From the NCBI GenBank assembly GCA_020746995.1, contig JAGPXD010000004.1, forward strand, positions 3,658,001-3,722,000: a stretch of DNA of 64,000 bases, written 5' to 3'. The DNA is from Plectosphaerella cucumerina. Taxonomy: Eukaryota > Ascomycota > Sordariomycetes > Glomerellales > Plectosphaerellaceae. Below, in pieces: positions 9,698 to 20,600 of this stretch. Each line of letters opens with the position of its first letter. The stretch's first letter is position 1. Both the position numbers and the translations under genes were made by a program. The notes under the pieces were generated by a model. It was not told the origin of the DNA, made no database searches, and saw only the letters and a list, made by a program, of their open reading frames with translations.

Positions 9698-12600
9698 GAT
9701 GCCGTGTCAATTGTCAGGGGACAGGGCCCCGTGGAGGCGGGCGAATGCTTTGCTGCGTTCAAGTTGTGGGCAGGCTCAAAAGGCGCGATGCGAGACGAGA
9801 GAAGAGGCGGCGCCCAATGAGAGGCGCAGTCGATGTCTCTGAGGAGGCTAGTCGGCGGCCCTCGCTACCTGCGGAATGTCTTGGGGGGCCCGATCCAGTG
9901 GCGTCTCAGACGGAGGGGGCACAATGCGGAGGCCGTACGATATGGGCGCCGAGGGAGGGGTGTGGTCGTCGGAGTGCGAATCGGCAAAACAATGGATGAG
10001 CTCTGAAGGATCGAATCCGTATGTGCGCAGGTACACAGCACAGGCGAGATGCGTTGAGAGGTGGGAGTGAGGTGAGATGTTCCGGAGTGCGTGTGTACGA
10101 AGAAGAGGAGAGGGGAGAAGAGAGGAGGGACTCAGGACTGCAGTGCGTGCAGCCTAGCGACTGAGCGAGTCGCCGTCGATATTAATCCGGAGGTCCAGGC
10201 CTCGACTCGACTCTTGTGTGAGAGGGAGAGAGGTGTGTGCGTGTGAAGAGAAGAGGCGACAAGAAGGGGTGCCACAGGTCAGGCTTGTTTCTTTTGGACG
10301 AGCCCAATGGCTGCTCCCGTCTTCCCGGCGACCTTTTTCTCGCAGGGTGTCGGTGTCGTTTGGTTTGGTTTTCTTCCTGGTCCTGGTCCTGGTCCTCGGG
10401 GGTCCGACCGTTGCGGTGGGTAGATGGCTGGTTGAATGGGCGGCGACGGCGACGACGACGGACGGACAAGATGGATGGATGTCCCGTGTTCCCGTGGCGG
10501 GGCAAGCAAACGCACGACCTAGTGTAGCGAACGGGCAGCGCAGCGCAGTGGCAGTGGTGGCAGCGGCAGAGCAACGGGTGGGCGGGCAGGGTCCCTGGCG
10601 GCAGTGAGAGGCGTGTGGACAGTGGACTGGATGGTGGTGGTGGCGGCGGAGTTTGGTGACGTTGCTGCTTCGTGTGAGGGTGGCGAGAAGGAGTAAAGAG
10701 AGATATTTCAGTCTTGTTTCCCGTCTGTGTCTGTGCCTCGGAACCAACAGGACTCTTGGGATGCCATGTCAGACAAGGCAAAGGTCAGAGACGGGACGGG
10801 CTTTTGCTCAGAAGCCTGGGTACGAGTAGGTGTGTAGGTTCATCAAGGGACGAGCGTCGAGGTTTTTCAGTCGCTGGGCGTCGGGCTCGCCCATTGGGCC
10901 GTTCTTCTACAGCAGGTATCAATGCGGAAAGGTCCAGTTCCCCCTGCATGAGTGGGAAAGCGGGGCGCGGCGACGTCCAGCGGTGCACCAGGCGTTGACA
11001 CTGATGGAAGTGGCAGGCGTGCCGCGTGGGGCAAGTCCTTGGGAAGGAAGGAGCTTCCCTACGATTACATGTACCTTGCCTTCCTTCACAGATACACAGT
11101 ATCTCCATCTTGATATTTCGCCATCTCCAATGTCTCCTGCTCCTTCCAGGTCTACTCCTCCTGCCCGGTCCCCACCACCCCGAGCTCAGGGGAAGGTGCG
11201 TCCGAGAGGGTGGTATGCAGGCTCCGGGGGCGGTGGACGTGGAAGGAGCGACAGGGTCTGGCAGCACCTTGCTTGCCGAGACCCAGAAAGCTGCCCGCCC
11301 CCCGCCCCGATAGGCACAGTCCCAGGGACAGCAGCCGGTTGGGTGCCTCGGGGTCCCTTCAGTGGGGTACTCGTACCTTCCCTGGGCCTGCGGCGTTGAC
11401 TAAAGTACCTCTCCTGCCTCTCTCTCCTGCACCGCCATTCATGTCCATCACATCCCATCGTTGCTGTTCCTGCCTTCCCGCATGCATCCTGCCCTGTCCT
11501 GTCCACGGGTCCTGCCTGCCCTGGCCTGGCCTCCAACGGCCCTTCCGTGCCCGAGCACATCTCAGCTCCACCGCCTACTGCCGTCTGAATAAGAGAACCG
11601 AGCGAGTCTCCGAGCCTCCCTCCCGTCTCCTCCGGAACCTGACATTACATCAACTCGAGTCAAGTCAAACCTCCTCCCAGGCATGTGCTGGTGATAGGTC
11701 ATAATTCGAACGACGCCTCGACCCCCCATTGTCTGCCCGGCCCCCTCGAGGCATTAACCCATCCCGCCCTCGGGCCACCACCACCTTTTGGAAACACGCA
11801 GAAGAAATCTACCCAGTCCACCTTCGAAGGAGACTCGCCGGTCTCAAGACTCGCGCTCGCGCGGCCATGTCGACTCGGCTGGGCCCCCAGCCACGGCACC
11901 GGTCCCCCTCGAATGCCGGCAGCGATGACTCGCCCGGACACAGCAATTCGGAGTCGGCGATGTCCCACGGCCGTCGTCGTCCCGTCTTGTCGTGTCATGA
12001 CACCGCTGATCATCTTCCAGAACCCATCTAGCCCAGCCCCCTGTGCCCGACTCGCACGCGGCAGACAAGTGGCGAGCAGCAGAGTATCTGCCCATCGCCT
12101 TCAGAGCCGTCCGGACGACGAGAGGCCGCCCTTTGCTTTTAGCCGCCGCAGCGCCAACGGCGGTCGACGGCGACTCGTTTTTCGGTCCAGCACTGCCCTC
12201 CGGCACCTTACTAGTAGTCTCTCCCGGACCGGAAAGCCTGCATGGCAATCGCCGACGACGCGGACAGCCCTATCCCAACGTCCGCCTGGCGCGACGCTGT
12301 GGGCGATCTCCCGACGGCAGCCGTCTTCGTGCAGCGAAGCACGACTCGAGGCGTCCAGGCTAGAGCACTGCTTTTTTTATCCAGCACGACAACCCGCGCT
12401 GACATGTGGTTGGGTGGACCTCGCACGTGCTTCCCACAAGATACTGTGGTGGTGTGCTTGACATATCCAGGGGGTGGCAAATATCACGAACACGATTCTG
12501 CTCGGCCAGCATATCGCCACGATCAAACGACCATGGCTTAAACGTATGCGACCATCACGGCATGCCCGGAAACATCTGTTGACACACTGCGTGTATGAAC

Positions 12601-13462
12601 GGAAGAGGTCCATCTACGTGGCCAAGAACCTGTCTACGTGAGCCCAGCAAGCCGCGCCACGTAGTCAAGACTGTCACAATGTCTGATCGCCCTCGAAGAT
12701 GCCGCTCCTTGCGCATCATGTCTTATACGGGCTCGGGGGGGGGGGGGGGGGGGGGGGGGGGCACGACATCCCACATTGGCCGCGTGGTCACTCTCTCCAT
12801 GTCATCGTGGGTGGCACACGAAGACCGTGGGGGTCGCGTCGGCGCCTTTCAAGGCATACCCATGACCACGTAGTCACACGTTGGGCACGAAGCCACGGGG
12901 GTTGACTCTTCAGCCCCTCCACGCTCATCCTGTCATCGAGGTTGGTCGGCAGCCACAAGGGAGCGAGGGCGGGACGGGACCGCATGTCGTGTGACCATGC
13001 CGGCAGCAATGCTGGAGGACACCCGAACCGCGCGCGTCGTGCAACCGCCGGACGCGCATATCACGGACGAACCGTCATGATCTGCGACGTTCGGGCTGAT
13101 CTTTGTGCAAACGGACATCCGCTTGCCGTCTCTCCCGCCGTCTACCCGTGACTCGGGAGCAGAGCGTTTGCAAGTAACTTGGACTCACAGGTCCGTCGCG
13201 CAGAGCAGTTGTACATGCATCCGAAGCAGCGATGATCCTGCTCAGGCGATGGCAGGACAAAGCTTGTCCAGTGAACCAGCCACATTGTCTATTGCCAAGT
13301 CAACTTCAGGGGTGTCAGTAGGCTGGAGCGAACCAGTGTATTGTTCAGGAAGGGGGGTTCCGAATGTCTGCTTGCGTAGACGGTACACTCCCAACAACAG
13401 CACCGGCAGCATGAGCCTGAAGTCTGAAGCCTCATGCCTCAACCTAGCAAGCCAGCAGCTGC
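9698..13462. other. Gene-free 3.8-kb spacer
   Basis: This lies upstream of the Rap-type GTPase and downstream of the dehydrogenase, both on the minus strand. Open frames here are short, overlap on both strands and show no domain or splice-consistent extension. The part next to 9698 should hold the GTPase promoter and leader. A 27-base G homopolymer lies at 12735-12761. A possible extra 3' exon of the dehydrogenase could reach down to about 13242. Confidence 0.5.
12735..12761 (+). repeat. Poly-G homopolymer, 27 bases
   Basis: Twenty-seven consecutive G on the plus strand, preceded by GGGCTC and followed by CACGACATC. It lies in gene-free DNA. Long G runs can form G-quadruplexes and are unstable in replication and sequencing, so the exact length is uncertain. 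Confidence 0.9.
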
Positions 13463-14955
13463 TCACCCGCCCCTGCCCACAAACATGCGGAGGATCACGC
13501 CGATGAACTCGCGCCAGAAACCGATCCAGCCCTTGACCCTCTCCACGGCGTTCATAGCCCTGATGAAGCGCCACACGAAGGGCTCTGAGTCCTTGTAGTC
13601 TTCGGCGTAGCAGTCCCATATAGCCCGTTCGTCCACGAGGCCGTCTTCAACGCCCGCGCCGGGTGCCTGGCCTTCGATATGCATATTGGGCCCCACGAAC
13701 AGAGCGCGGCCGACGATGCTGTCATCGGCCGCGAACCGTGTGGCGGCGTCAACGACGTCCTCGAGACGAGCGCCGCCCGCGCTACCGGCCAGCATGGCCG
13801 CTTCGGCCACAGGAGGGAACATACGCGAGCCGATGACGAAGTACGGGCAGAGCATGTTGACGCGGACGCCGCTGGCCCAGGCTGTGCCGCGGAGGGCGCG
13901 GAAGATACCTGTGATGGCGTGTTTGGAGCAGGTGTACTATGCAACGTCAGTGATCATCTCTTGTGGATGTTCATAGGGAACCCCGTGGCATGAGCCTGAC
14001 TAGATGGCTCAGGGCCAGCCGTGATGGGGATGAAGACCGTGGGTACTTGCCAGCGCCTGCCCGCCGAAAGGAAACACACCGGCCGCGGAGCCGATGAGGA
14101 CAAGGCACCGGTCCCGCGCCGGGTCGTCCGCGGTCGCCGCCCCCGAGTTCCGGTGCAGGTTGAGCCTGTTGGGCCCGTTGCGGGGCAGCCACTACGACAC
14201 GCGGAGTCAGTAATTCCCTTTTACGGCTGTGTCAGGAGTCATCAGAAGTCTGTGTTGGGAGTCGCTGCAGCAGCATGTGGTACCCACGTGGCAAACAACT
14301 CGCAAGACAGACTCCAACAACTCCTAACACAGCCTAATACGGTTAAAAAGAACTCGGGGGTAACGGTACGAATAGCGCGAGGTGGGCCGTGAGCATGGCC
14401 GCCGTGACGTTGACCTCGAGGATCCTCAGGTCCGGCCGGGGCGGGGCATCCGGATCATCGGGGCGGGGCTCGGGGCTCTCGAACTGCGCGTTGGCCTTTG
14501 GTATGTTGACGCCCGCGTTTGCGACGACGACGTCGATGCCGCCGTGCGGCGAGGCGCGCGCGGCGCCCTTGAAGAAGGCCGTCTGCGAGTCCCAGGAGGT
14601 CACATCACAGTGGAAGTAGTGATGGCTGCCAGCGGGGTATTTCTCGCGCAGCTCCGAGACGAAGGCCTCGCCGACTTTGTCGTCGATGTCACCGACCATG
14701 ATGCTTGCCCCGAGCGATGCCCATCGCTTGGCGAACTCGGAGCCGAGACCTTGTGCGCCGCCGGCTGTCAAAGGAGTTAGCTATTGCGGTGATGTTGCGC
14801 TTTATTCTGGAGGTAGAGGCTCTGCATCCCCGCAGAGGACTGGAGCACGTACTGATCACGACCGTCTTTCCCGCGATCTTGGTCTCATCGTAAGGCAGCG
14901 ACGTATCAATCGGCGGCGACAGCCGCGTAGCCTTGATCAGGTTGTGCTCCGCCAT
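13463..14955 (-). CDS. Short-chain dehydrogenase/reductase (classical SDR, 15-PGDH-like)
   Basis: Four exons (minus): 14955-14853, 14764-14370, 14191-14051, 13936-13463, coding 370 residues. The cofactor motif TGGAQGLG (35-42) spans the first junction, followed by an acidic residue after the second strand (VGDID), which usually favours NAD(H). NAG begins at about 117. The inferred catalytic set is Ser201 (GSAAG), Tyr214 and Lys218 (YTCSK), with the usual 13-residue Ser-Tyr spacing. That spacing depends on reading the third intron (14050-13937) with a GC donor, GCAAGT; the neighbouring GT site breaks the frame. The second intron (14369-14192, 178 nt) carries a long imperfect hairpin. The substrate cannot be told; 15-hydroxyprostaglandin-dehydrogenase-like oxidation of a secondary alcohol is only a family analogy. 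The stop lies inside a potential donor (GGTGAGC); an alternative last exon ending at 13242 would add a hydrophobic tail of about 60 residues. Confidence 0.88.
14216..14350. repeat. Long imperfect hairpin (MITE-like) inside a dehydrogenase intron
   Basis: The left arm starts near 14225 (GGCTGTGTCAGGAGT, 14225-14239). The right arm is its near-perfect inverse (ACTCCTAACACAGCC, 14320-14334; one G:T mismatch). Similarity continues inward with a small bulge, pairing AGTCTGTGTTGGGAGT with the complement of ACTCCAACA and its neighbours. The centre is itself nearly palindromic (CATGTGG-TAC-CCACGTG). TA dinucleotides lie at or one base from both outer edges. The structure, not its origin, is what is seen. 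A small inverted-repeat transposon relic is one explanation. Confidence 0.65.
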
Positions 14956-17147
14956 TTCGGTGATGCTCGTTGATGGTATGTTCGGACGATGTGCTTCAGC
15001 TCACCGCCGAGATCCAACGGGGGTCGTCGTCCAGGGGGTTCCTCCCAACAATTCCCCTGCAGTCAGCCCTAGGGGGCTGGGCGATGCAGGGCCAATCGGG
15101 CTGAAGTCCCGAGCGTCAGCTCTGCTCAGACTCCCCGGTTCAGAATTTTCCATACCAGCATCAACATGGTCGGATCTGTCTCATCAGGTCTCCCTCTGAA
15201 AATCCGTGTCAGAGAAGAAATTGTGATGCCGGAGATCGTGCATCATCAGCAGCCTCTTGCTACGTCGGAGCACGCACACCACCTTCGGGAAGTTGAGGTC
15301 GGGCCTCTGCCGTGTCAGGTGATGCACCCTCGAGCCCAACTCCCACTGACGAGAGGGCTGCAACGTTAAAAAGCCAATAGCTGCCGGAATAGACTCCGTG
15401 GCCCCCGAAGCCTACGGCACCATGGCACGCCATGTTTCGGCGTGTTTCGGCACCTTTCTCAAGACTTCTCGGACAGCCTCCCCGACGGACCAGACTGCAG
15501 ACCACGCGAGGGAATGTTACATGGCTTACCGTACGCTTCGATTCTTGCGCCCTGTCCTGGATGGCCGACGAGGCGCCGCCCTTAGGAAGAGAGGCGCAAA
15601 GTGAGGGCTGAATAGGCGTGTGGCATGGCCGCCGGCCACCACCCCCTCCCTGCGTCCTAGCCGGCACGTCCGTCTCGGTCCCTGCAGATTCCCCAGGCTG
15701 GGAGGGTGTGGCCGGCTGAGTGATGGTCAGCGACGCGGCTAGCGAGGTATAGCCAATGCCAGGCGGCGAACGGTTCCCGGCCTGGCACTGACGTCCACGA
15801 GGCTCGGGGGGCGGGAGGTTAATTGGCGCATCGGCCGTGGCTCACTTGATCGAGGTCAGACAAATAGGAGTCGTGCCTGGAGCCAAGATCTGGACGTCCA
15901 TCACATCACCCCATGCCATGGGCGCTGAGAGGGGCAGAGGCAAACACGGCCTGTCCGACGCCCTTGTGCCTGTTGCCTCCCTCCCCGAATGTGCTCTCTT
16001 TGTCCCGGTGGTCCGTGGCTTCGAACGAGTCCAGGATTGCTTTGATCGGACGGCCCAGCAGCACATGCCAGACCCCGCGCCGATGGATTGGGGCTCGTGT
16101 GATGAGAGTTCGGTGTCGCGATGCCAAGCTTTTCTCGGAGCCTTGCTAGTTCGCTGGAGGGACCAACGGGCTGGCATGCCGTTGCTCAAGCCTTTCTCCA
16201 TTATGGCTAGGCGATACGCGGATGGCCGGATGCTCCTAATATCGAGCGCGAGGCTTGTCACACTCGGAATAAAGCGCAGCTAGGTCAGGTCAAGGGGAAC
16301 TGAGACTGCGGGCTTTGCGCCAGACCCGATGTTTGCAACGAGGGCGCAGGGCAACTTGCGCCTCGCTGAGTTTATGGGACTCTCTGGCACCACGTGAAAG
16401 GCGATGCCAAACGGTACTCTCAGGTGAACCGTGAACAGGCGGGTCCCGCCGACCTCGTGCTCCCAAAATGCCCAGATCGCCCGCTGAGGGCGCCACCAGG
16501 CCATGGCGGCTTACTAGCTTCCTAGGCGTCGTGACCAGTCGTGAGCGGGAGGGGAGGCTCGAACCATCAGCCAGTCCGGCGCTCGTTCTCGTGTTGCTAT
16601 CTCGAGGTGGGCTCGGCAACGGGGATGATGCAGCGGCATCCCGCATGCCGGACTCGGGGTGCCAGGTCAAAGCTTCTCGACGGCGCAGCACTCGGTCCAC
16701 CCAGCGCAGCGTGCGACTGTGGGCGTCCAGGCTCCAAAGGCGGGGAAGCCCTTCGATGATCGACGAAAGCAGCCACTTTCGATCGGCCGGGTTGTGCAGT
16801 TCTGGCTCATCAGGAAGAGCAATCGACGAAAGGAGCCGGGTCGGGACGAGTCGCGTTGAATTGGGTAGAGTCGACATTGCACCGCTGCCCGCCCGCGGAA
16901 CAGCAGCAGCAGCACATGCAAGGCAAAAGTGGCGCCGGTCTCGGTCCAGGTGCGGTGCATCCGAGAGCGTCTCCCAAGACGAGACGCATCGCATGTGCAC
17001 CGGGTTCCGTCGGTTCCCTCAGCCTGCCTGGAGCTCTGGCACTGGCAAAGAAACATTGTCTGTTCTTTGAGCAATGTACGAAGTATTACGGGTCAGTGAC
17101 GAGGCGCTGCCCAGGTCCCGTACCTCGATGTCAACCCCTGGCCTTCC

Positions 17148-17169
17148 GGGGGGGGGGGGGGGGGGGGGG
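17148..17169 (+). repeat. Poly-G homopolymer, 22 bases
   Basis: Twenty-two consecutive G in gene-free DNA, preceded by CCTTCC and followed by TACAGGC. It is the second long G tract in the window with G on the plus strand. Length may be affected by sequencing slippage. Confidence 0.9.
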
Positions 17170-17574
17170 TACAGGCGGCCCCGACAGGGTGCGCATGCGC
17201 CAGGTGGAAGGGGACCTGTCAGATTCGGGTGAGATGTGAGAAGACGGCGGTATGACGATGTTCTGATCTACTGGGCGTCCGGTGCAGAGATGTTTGGGAG
17301 GGGGGGATTCCAGGCCTGCAAGGTCGTCGATTGGGGGAGACGGGCCCTGGCCCACCATCTGTCTGGCACACGATGTGAGCAGGGATTCGACCTTGGGGTT
17401 CCTGCCGGCCACATTATTCGCGGCGCGCTGGTTGGTGAAGACGACGACAAGCAGGTTGTTGAATGCGGTTAGCGATCGGCGAGGTCGGCGCGGAAGTTGA
17501 TGAGTGATTCCGGTAGTGGGGAGGGGCAGGAATGCCGCAGACTGTATGTAGGTGGTGTGGGCTGGCTGGTTTGG

Positions 17575-17601
17575 TGGATGGATGGATGGATGGATGGATG
17601 G
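17575..17601 (+). repeat. GGAT tetranucleotide microsatellite
   Basis: About six tandem GGAT units (read as ATGG/GGAT) in gene-free DNA. It is a simple sequence repeat with no associated feature seen. Confidence 0.8.
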
Positions 17602-20600
17602 AACGGAACACTGAGAGCCCGTTTTGATCGGTTTGCGAGTATGGCTTGTTTGTGCTCGATGGTCGTTTGGTCGTATTCGAAGGACAATGCCAGAGCGCCT
17701 CGGCGCCGCTTTGTCTTGTCGGGAGCGTCGAGGTCGAGGCGCACGAGGGGCCGGATCTCCCTCGGCCGACCAGGCTGTGTCGGCAGATAACGGGAAACCA
17801 ACGCAGGGACGCACGCGGCGGCGGATGGGCAACGGACGAGCATGGATGGAAGAATGAATGAGCGGACAGGCCCTGATCGGTTGTGCCGTTCGTGCGTTGC
17901 GGTTGGTGGTGTGGACGTGGTGGACTGGACTGGACTGGACGTCTTGGGATACCGAGTCTGAGGTCCCGCCGTGGTTTCCAAGGCCGGGAAAAGGGTTTTA
18001 GCGTGCCTGCCCTCTCGGGCCTGGTTGGGATGGAGAGGCCCTGGTGGGGCGGGCCAAGTGGGCACTTGGCACCCTAGTGCCCCGCTAACTTCCGCCCTAG
18101 GAAAGACGGCAGCTTCCCTAACCTTCTCGCCTTGAGCTGTCTGGAGGAAGGAGCGATGGACGCAGACCGCAGACGCAGGCAGGTGCACCCCCCGGTATCA
18201 GTGCAGATGTCCATCAGCCGGGAACCCCTCGCCTCGCCGTGCAGCTGGCCATGTCTCGTCAACAAGTCTTCAGTCTTCAACAGGGGCCAACCGGCCGGCA
18301 ATGCAAAGCGAAACAAGTCAAACTCGAATCATCACGCCATGTCCTCTTTCAGCACACGTTTTGCCTGTCACTGACGGAGCACCATCACGGCCGCCATCTG
18401 CAGACCCGACCCGACATCGCGCCCCTGTCGAACGCCCTGTCGACGCCCCTGGTTATCATTCCCCAGACGGGGCGAGCACCTCCAAGCCCACCACCTTCTT
18501 CCCACCGCCTCCCAGCCGATCTTCACTCTGTCTGTCGCCGGCGAGAGCCATCTTGGCTTTTTCCCTGCTGGCCGTGCAGCGATCGGCCGCGGGTTCCGGG
18601 GCGCCCATCTGCGCGTACTTTGGTACGGCCCGCGCAGCACAGGCCAGGTCTCGCCCGGTCGGGTTCGAGTCAAGCCAAACGTCACTGACACTCCCACGTT
18701 CGGCAGCTTGCGGGCGTGCGCGCGGGGGAGAGACGCCAGGCTACCAGCACAAGAGGTACCTGCATCGGGCTGGACCAGCGACCACACCACCTCCCCGCCG
18801 GCGAGGTGCCACAGGTTCGAGATTGCCTGGCGGGAACAGAGGGGAAAGGCTTGGAGGCGCGGCGCGGTAGTGTAGGGCCGGATGGGCCAGCACCACCACC
18901 CACACGCCCCTTACTGCCGCCCATTGTCCGTCCGTCTGGGCCTCGTGCAGACATGGCAGCTCGCTTGATCACAATGCCGTGGGGCGGGCTGCACGATATG
19001 CCGCCTTTCTGATAACCACCTGGATATCGATGCCGGGCAGGCTGGCTGTGGGGTTGGCTGTTTCTCCTTGCTCCCGCGCCTGGCAGAACCCGAGGATTTG
19101 TCACGGCGCGTCGACGATCGTGGCCGTGTCTGTCCGGAGGCGGCGGGTGGCCATGCGATGGGACGGGCAAGACGGGCCAGGGGTCCATGCTGACCCTGCC
19201 ATATTTCCCTGAAGATCTGCCGCCGATGGCTTCAGGTTGATGAGCCCAGTCGTCAGACTCGTCACCTGCGCAGCCCGCCTGCCTGCCCGACAGTGCCCGT
19301 CCCCCGAGGTTGCAGTCCTCACCGCGGTGAAGAATCCCCGAATGGCCGCAGCATGTTCTCCGGGGATGACGGAGCATCGCGTCGCCGTCGGCGGGCTAGG
19401 AGTTTCTCGCGCTCGCTGCAGCCGCTTGTTGACGAACCACACCACACACACCTCAAGCTCGGTGACCGTGGCCACACACCCACCCGGCCGGGCTCTCTTC
19501 CAGACCCAGTGTGTGGACGTTTCCTCTCCTCTCTTCTCTGCCCCTCCCAAGTGTGACTTGGCGGCGCCCCATGTCGCGACACGTGCCGTCCATGTCGAGC
19601 GCGCCCGCATGCAAATCTCCCTCCCCGGGCGAGATGGGAATGACTGGGCGCGTACGCATAGCACACCGTGCGCGGTAGAAGATGATGGCGTACCGGGGAG
19701 GACGGGAAGTGGAAGTTGGGAAAAAGGGAAGGGATGTGAATGGAAAGGTGTGCCTCGGTACCTTCCGTGACCGGGATCTCAACTCGACTCGACTCAACGG
19801 GCAGTTCAGGGCAGGCAGCGCAAAGGCAGCTCTCTGGCCGGGAGCGTTGAGAACCTCCATTCCATCCGAGTCTGCTGGGCAGCCAGCATGTGCCTTCGTC
19901 TCATCACCCTTGTAAAAGTAGGGTTCAACTCGAGTCGGGTCGAGTCAAGTCGAGTCCAGGACTCAGCGACGTGTCGTAGGTACTGTAACACACGCATCTC
20001 CAACTGCCGTACGCGAAGCCGTTCAGCAGCACGGCTTCCTACAGGATGTGATGCCCTCACCCGTACAGGCTGCTGCAGGGAACCTTCAGCGAATTTCTGC
20101 GAGTACACAAGAGAAGCAACCCGTACAAAGTACGAGGATCGCGGCCGAATCCCCCCTGGCAAGCCATTTGGCGGCAGAGGCATGCGAGGGGCAAGGCGAG
20201 GCGCTGCTTTGTACTGTGCATCGCAGATGGTGCGCCGCGCAAGACTTACAAGGTTCGCCGCCATCCAATCCAATCTCTGTGCATGTCACCAGTACTTCGA
20301 GGCTGGCAGCCCTTCCCTCCCCGTTCTCACCCCCCGTTTTCCACTTTGACGGGGGAGGGGCGGCGCCCCTCGCTCTCTCGAGGTCCCGGTTGTGAAACCC
20401 TGCTCTCTCCCGTGGCCCGCCATCGGATTCCGATGGGTACGGTACGAGGAAAGATGATGAACACTCTCGTCACCCGCATCAGGAGATCGCATCGCAGTGC
20501 CTGACGAGGAGGGGTAGGAAGGTGACGAACTATAGCGGCGGCAGCGGCAGCGGCAGCGGCGGTCGATCGATCAGTCGTCACTTCAAGACGGCACACGGCA

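Noticed and set aside
10005..10035. tRNA B-box-like GGATCGAATCC
   Set aside because: There is no matching A box, acceptor stem or anticodon arm around it.
10154..10781. Overlapping minus-strand frames of about 198 codons
   Set aside because: They are Arg/His/Ser/Pro-rich low-complexity translations of simple-sequence DNA, without start context or domain.
15837..16283. Plus-strand 148-codon frame, overlapped by a 139-codon minus-strand frame
   Set aside because: Both are compositionally unremarkable, match no known domain, lack splice or promoter support and exclude each other.
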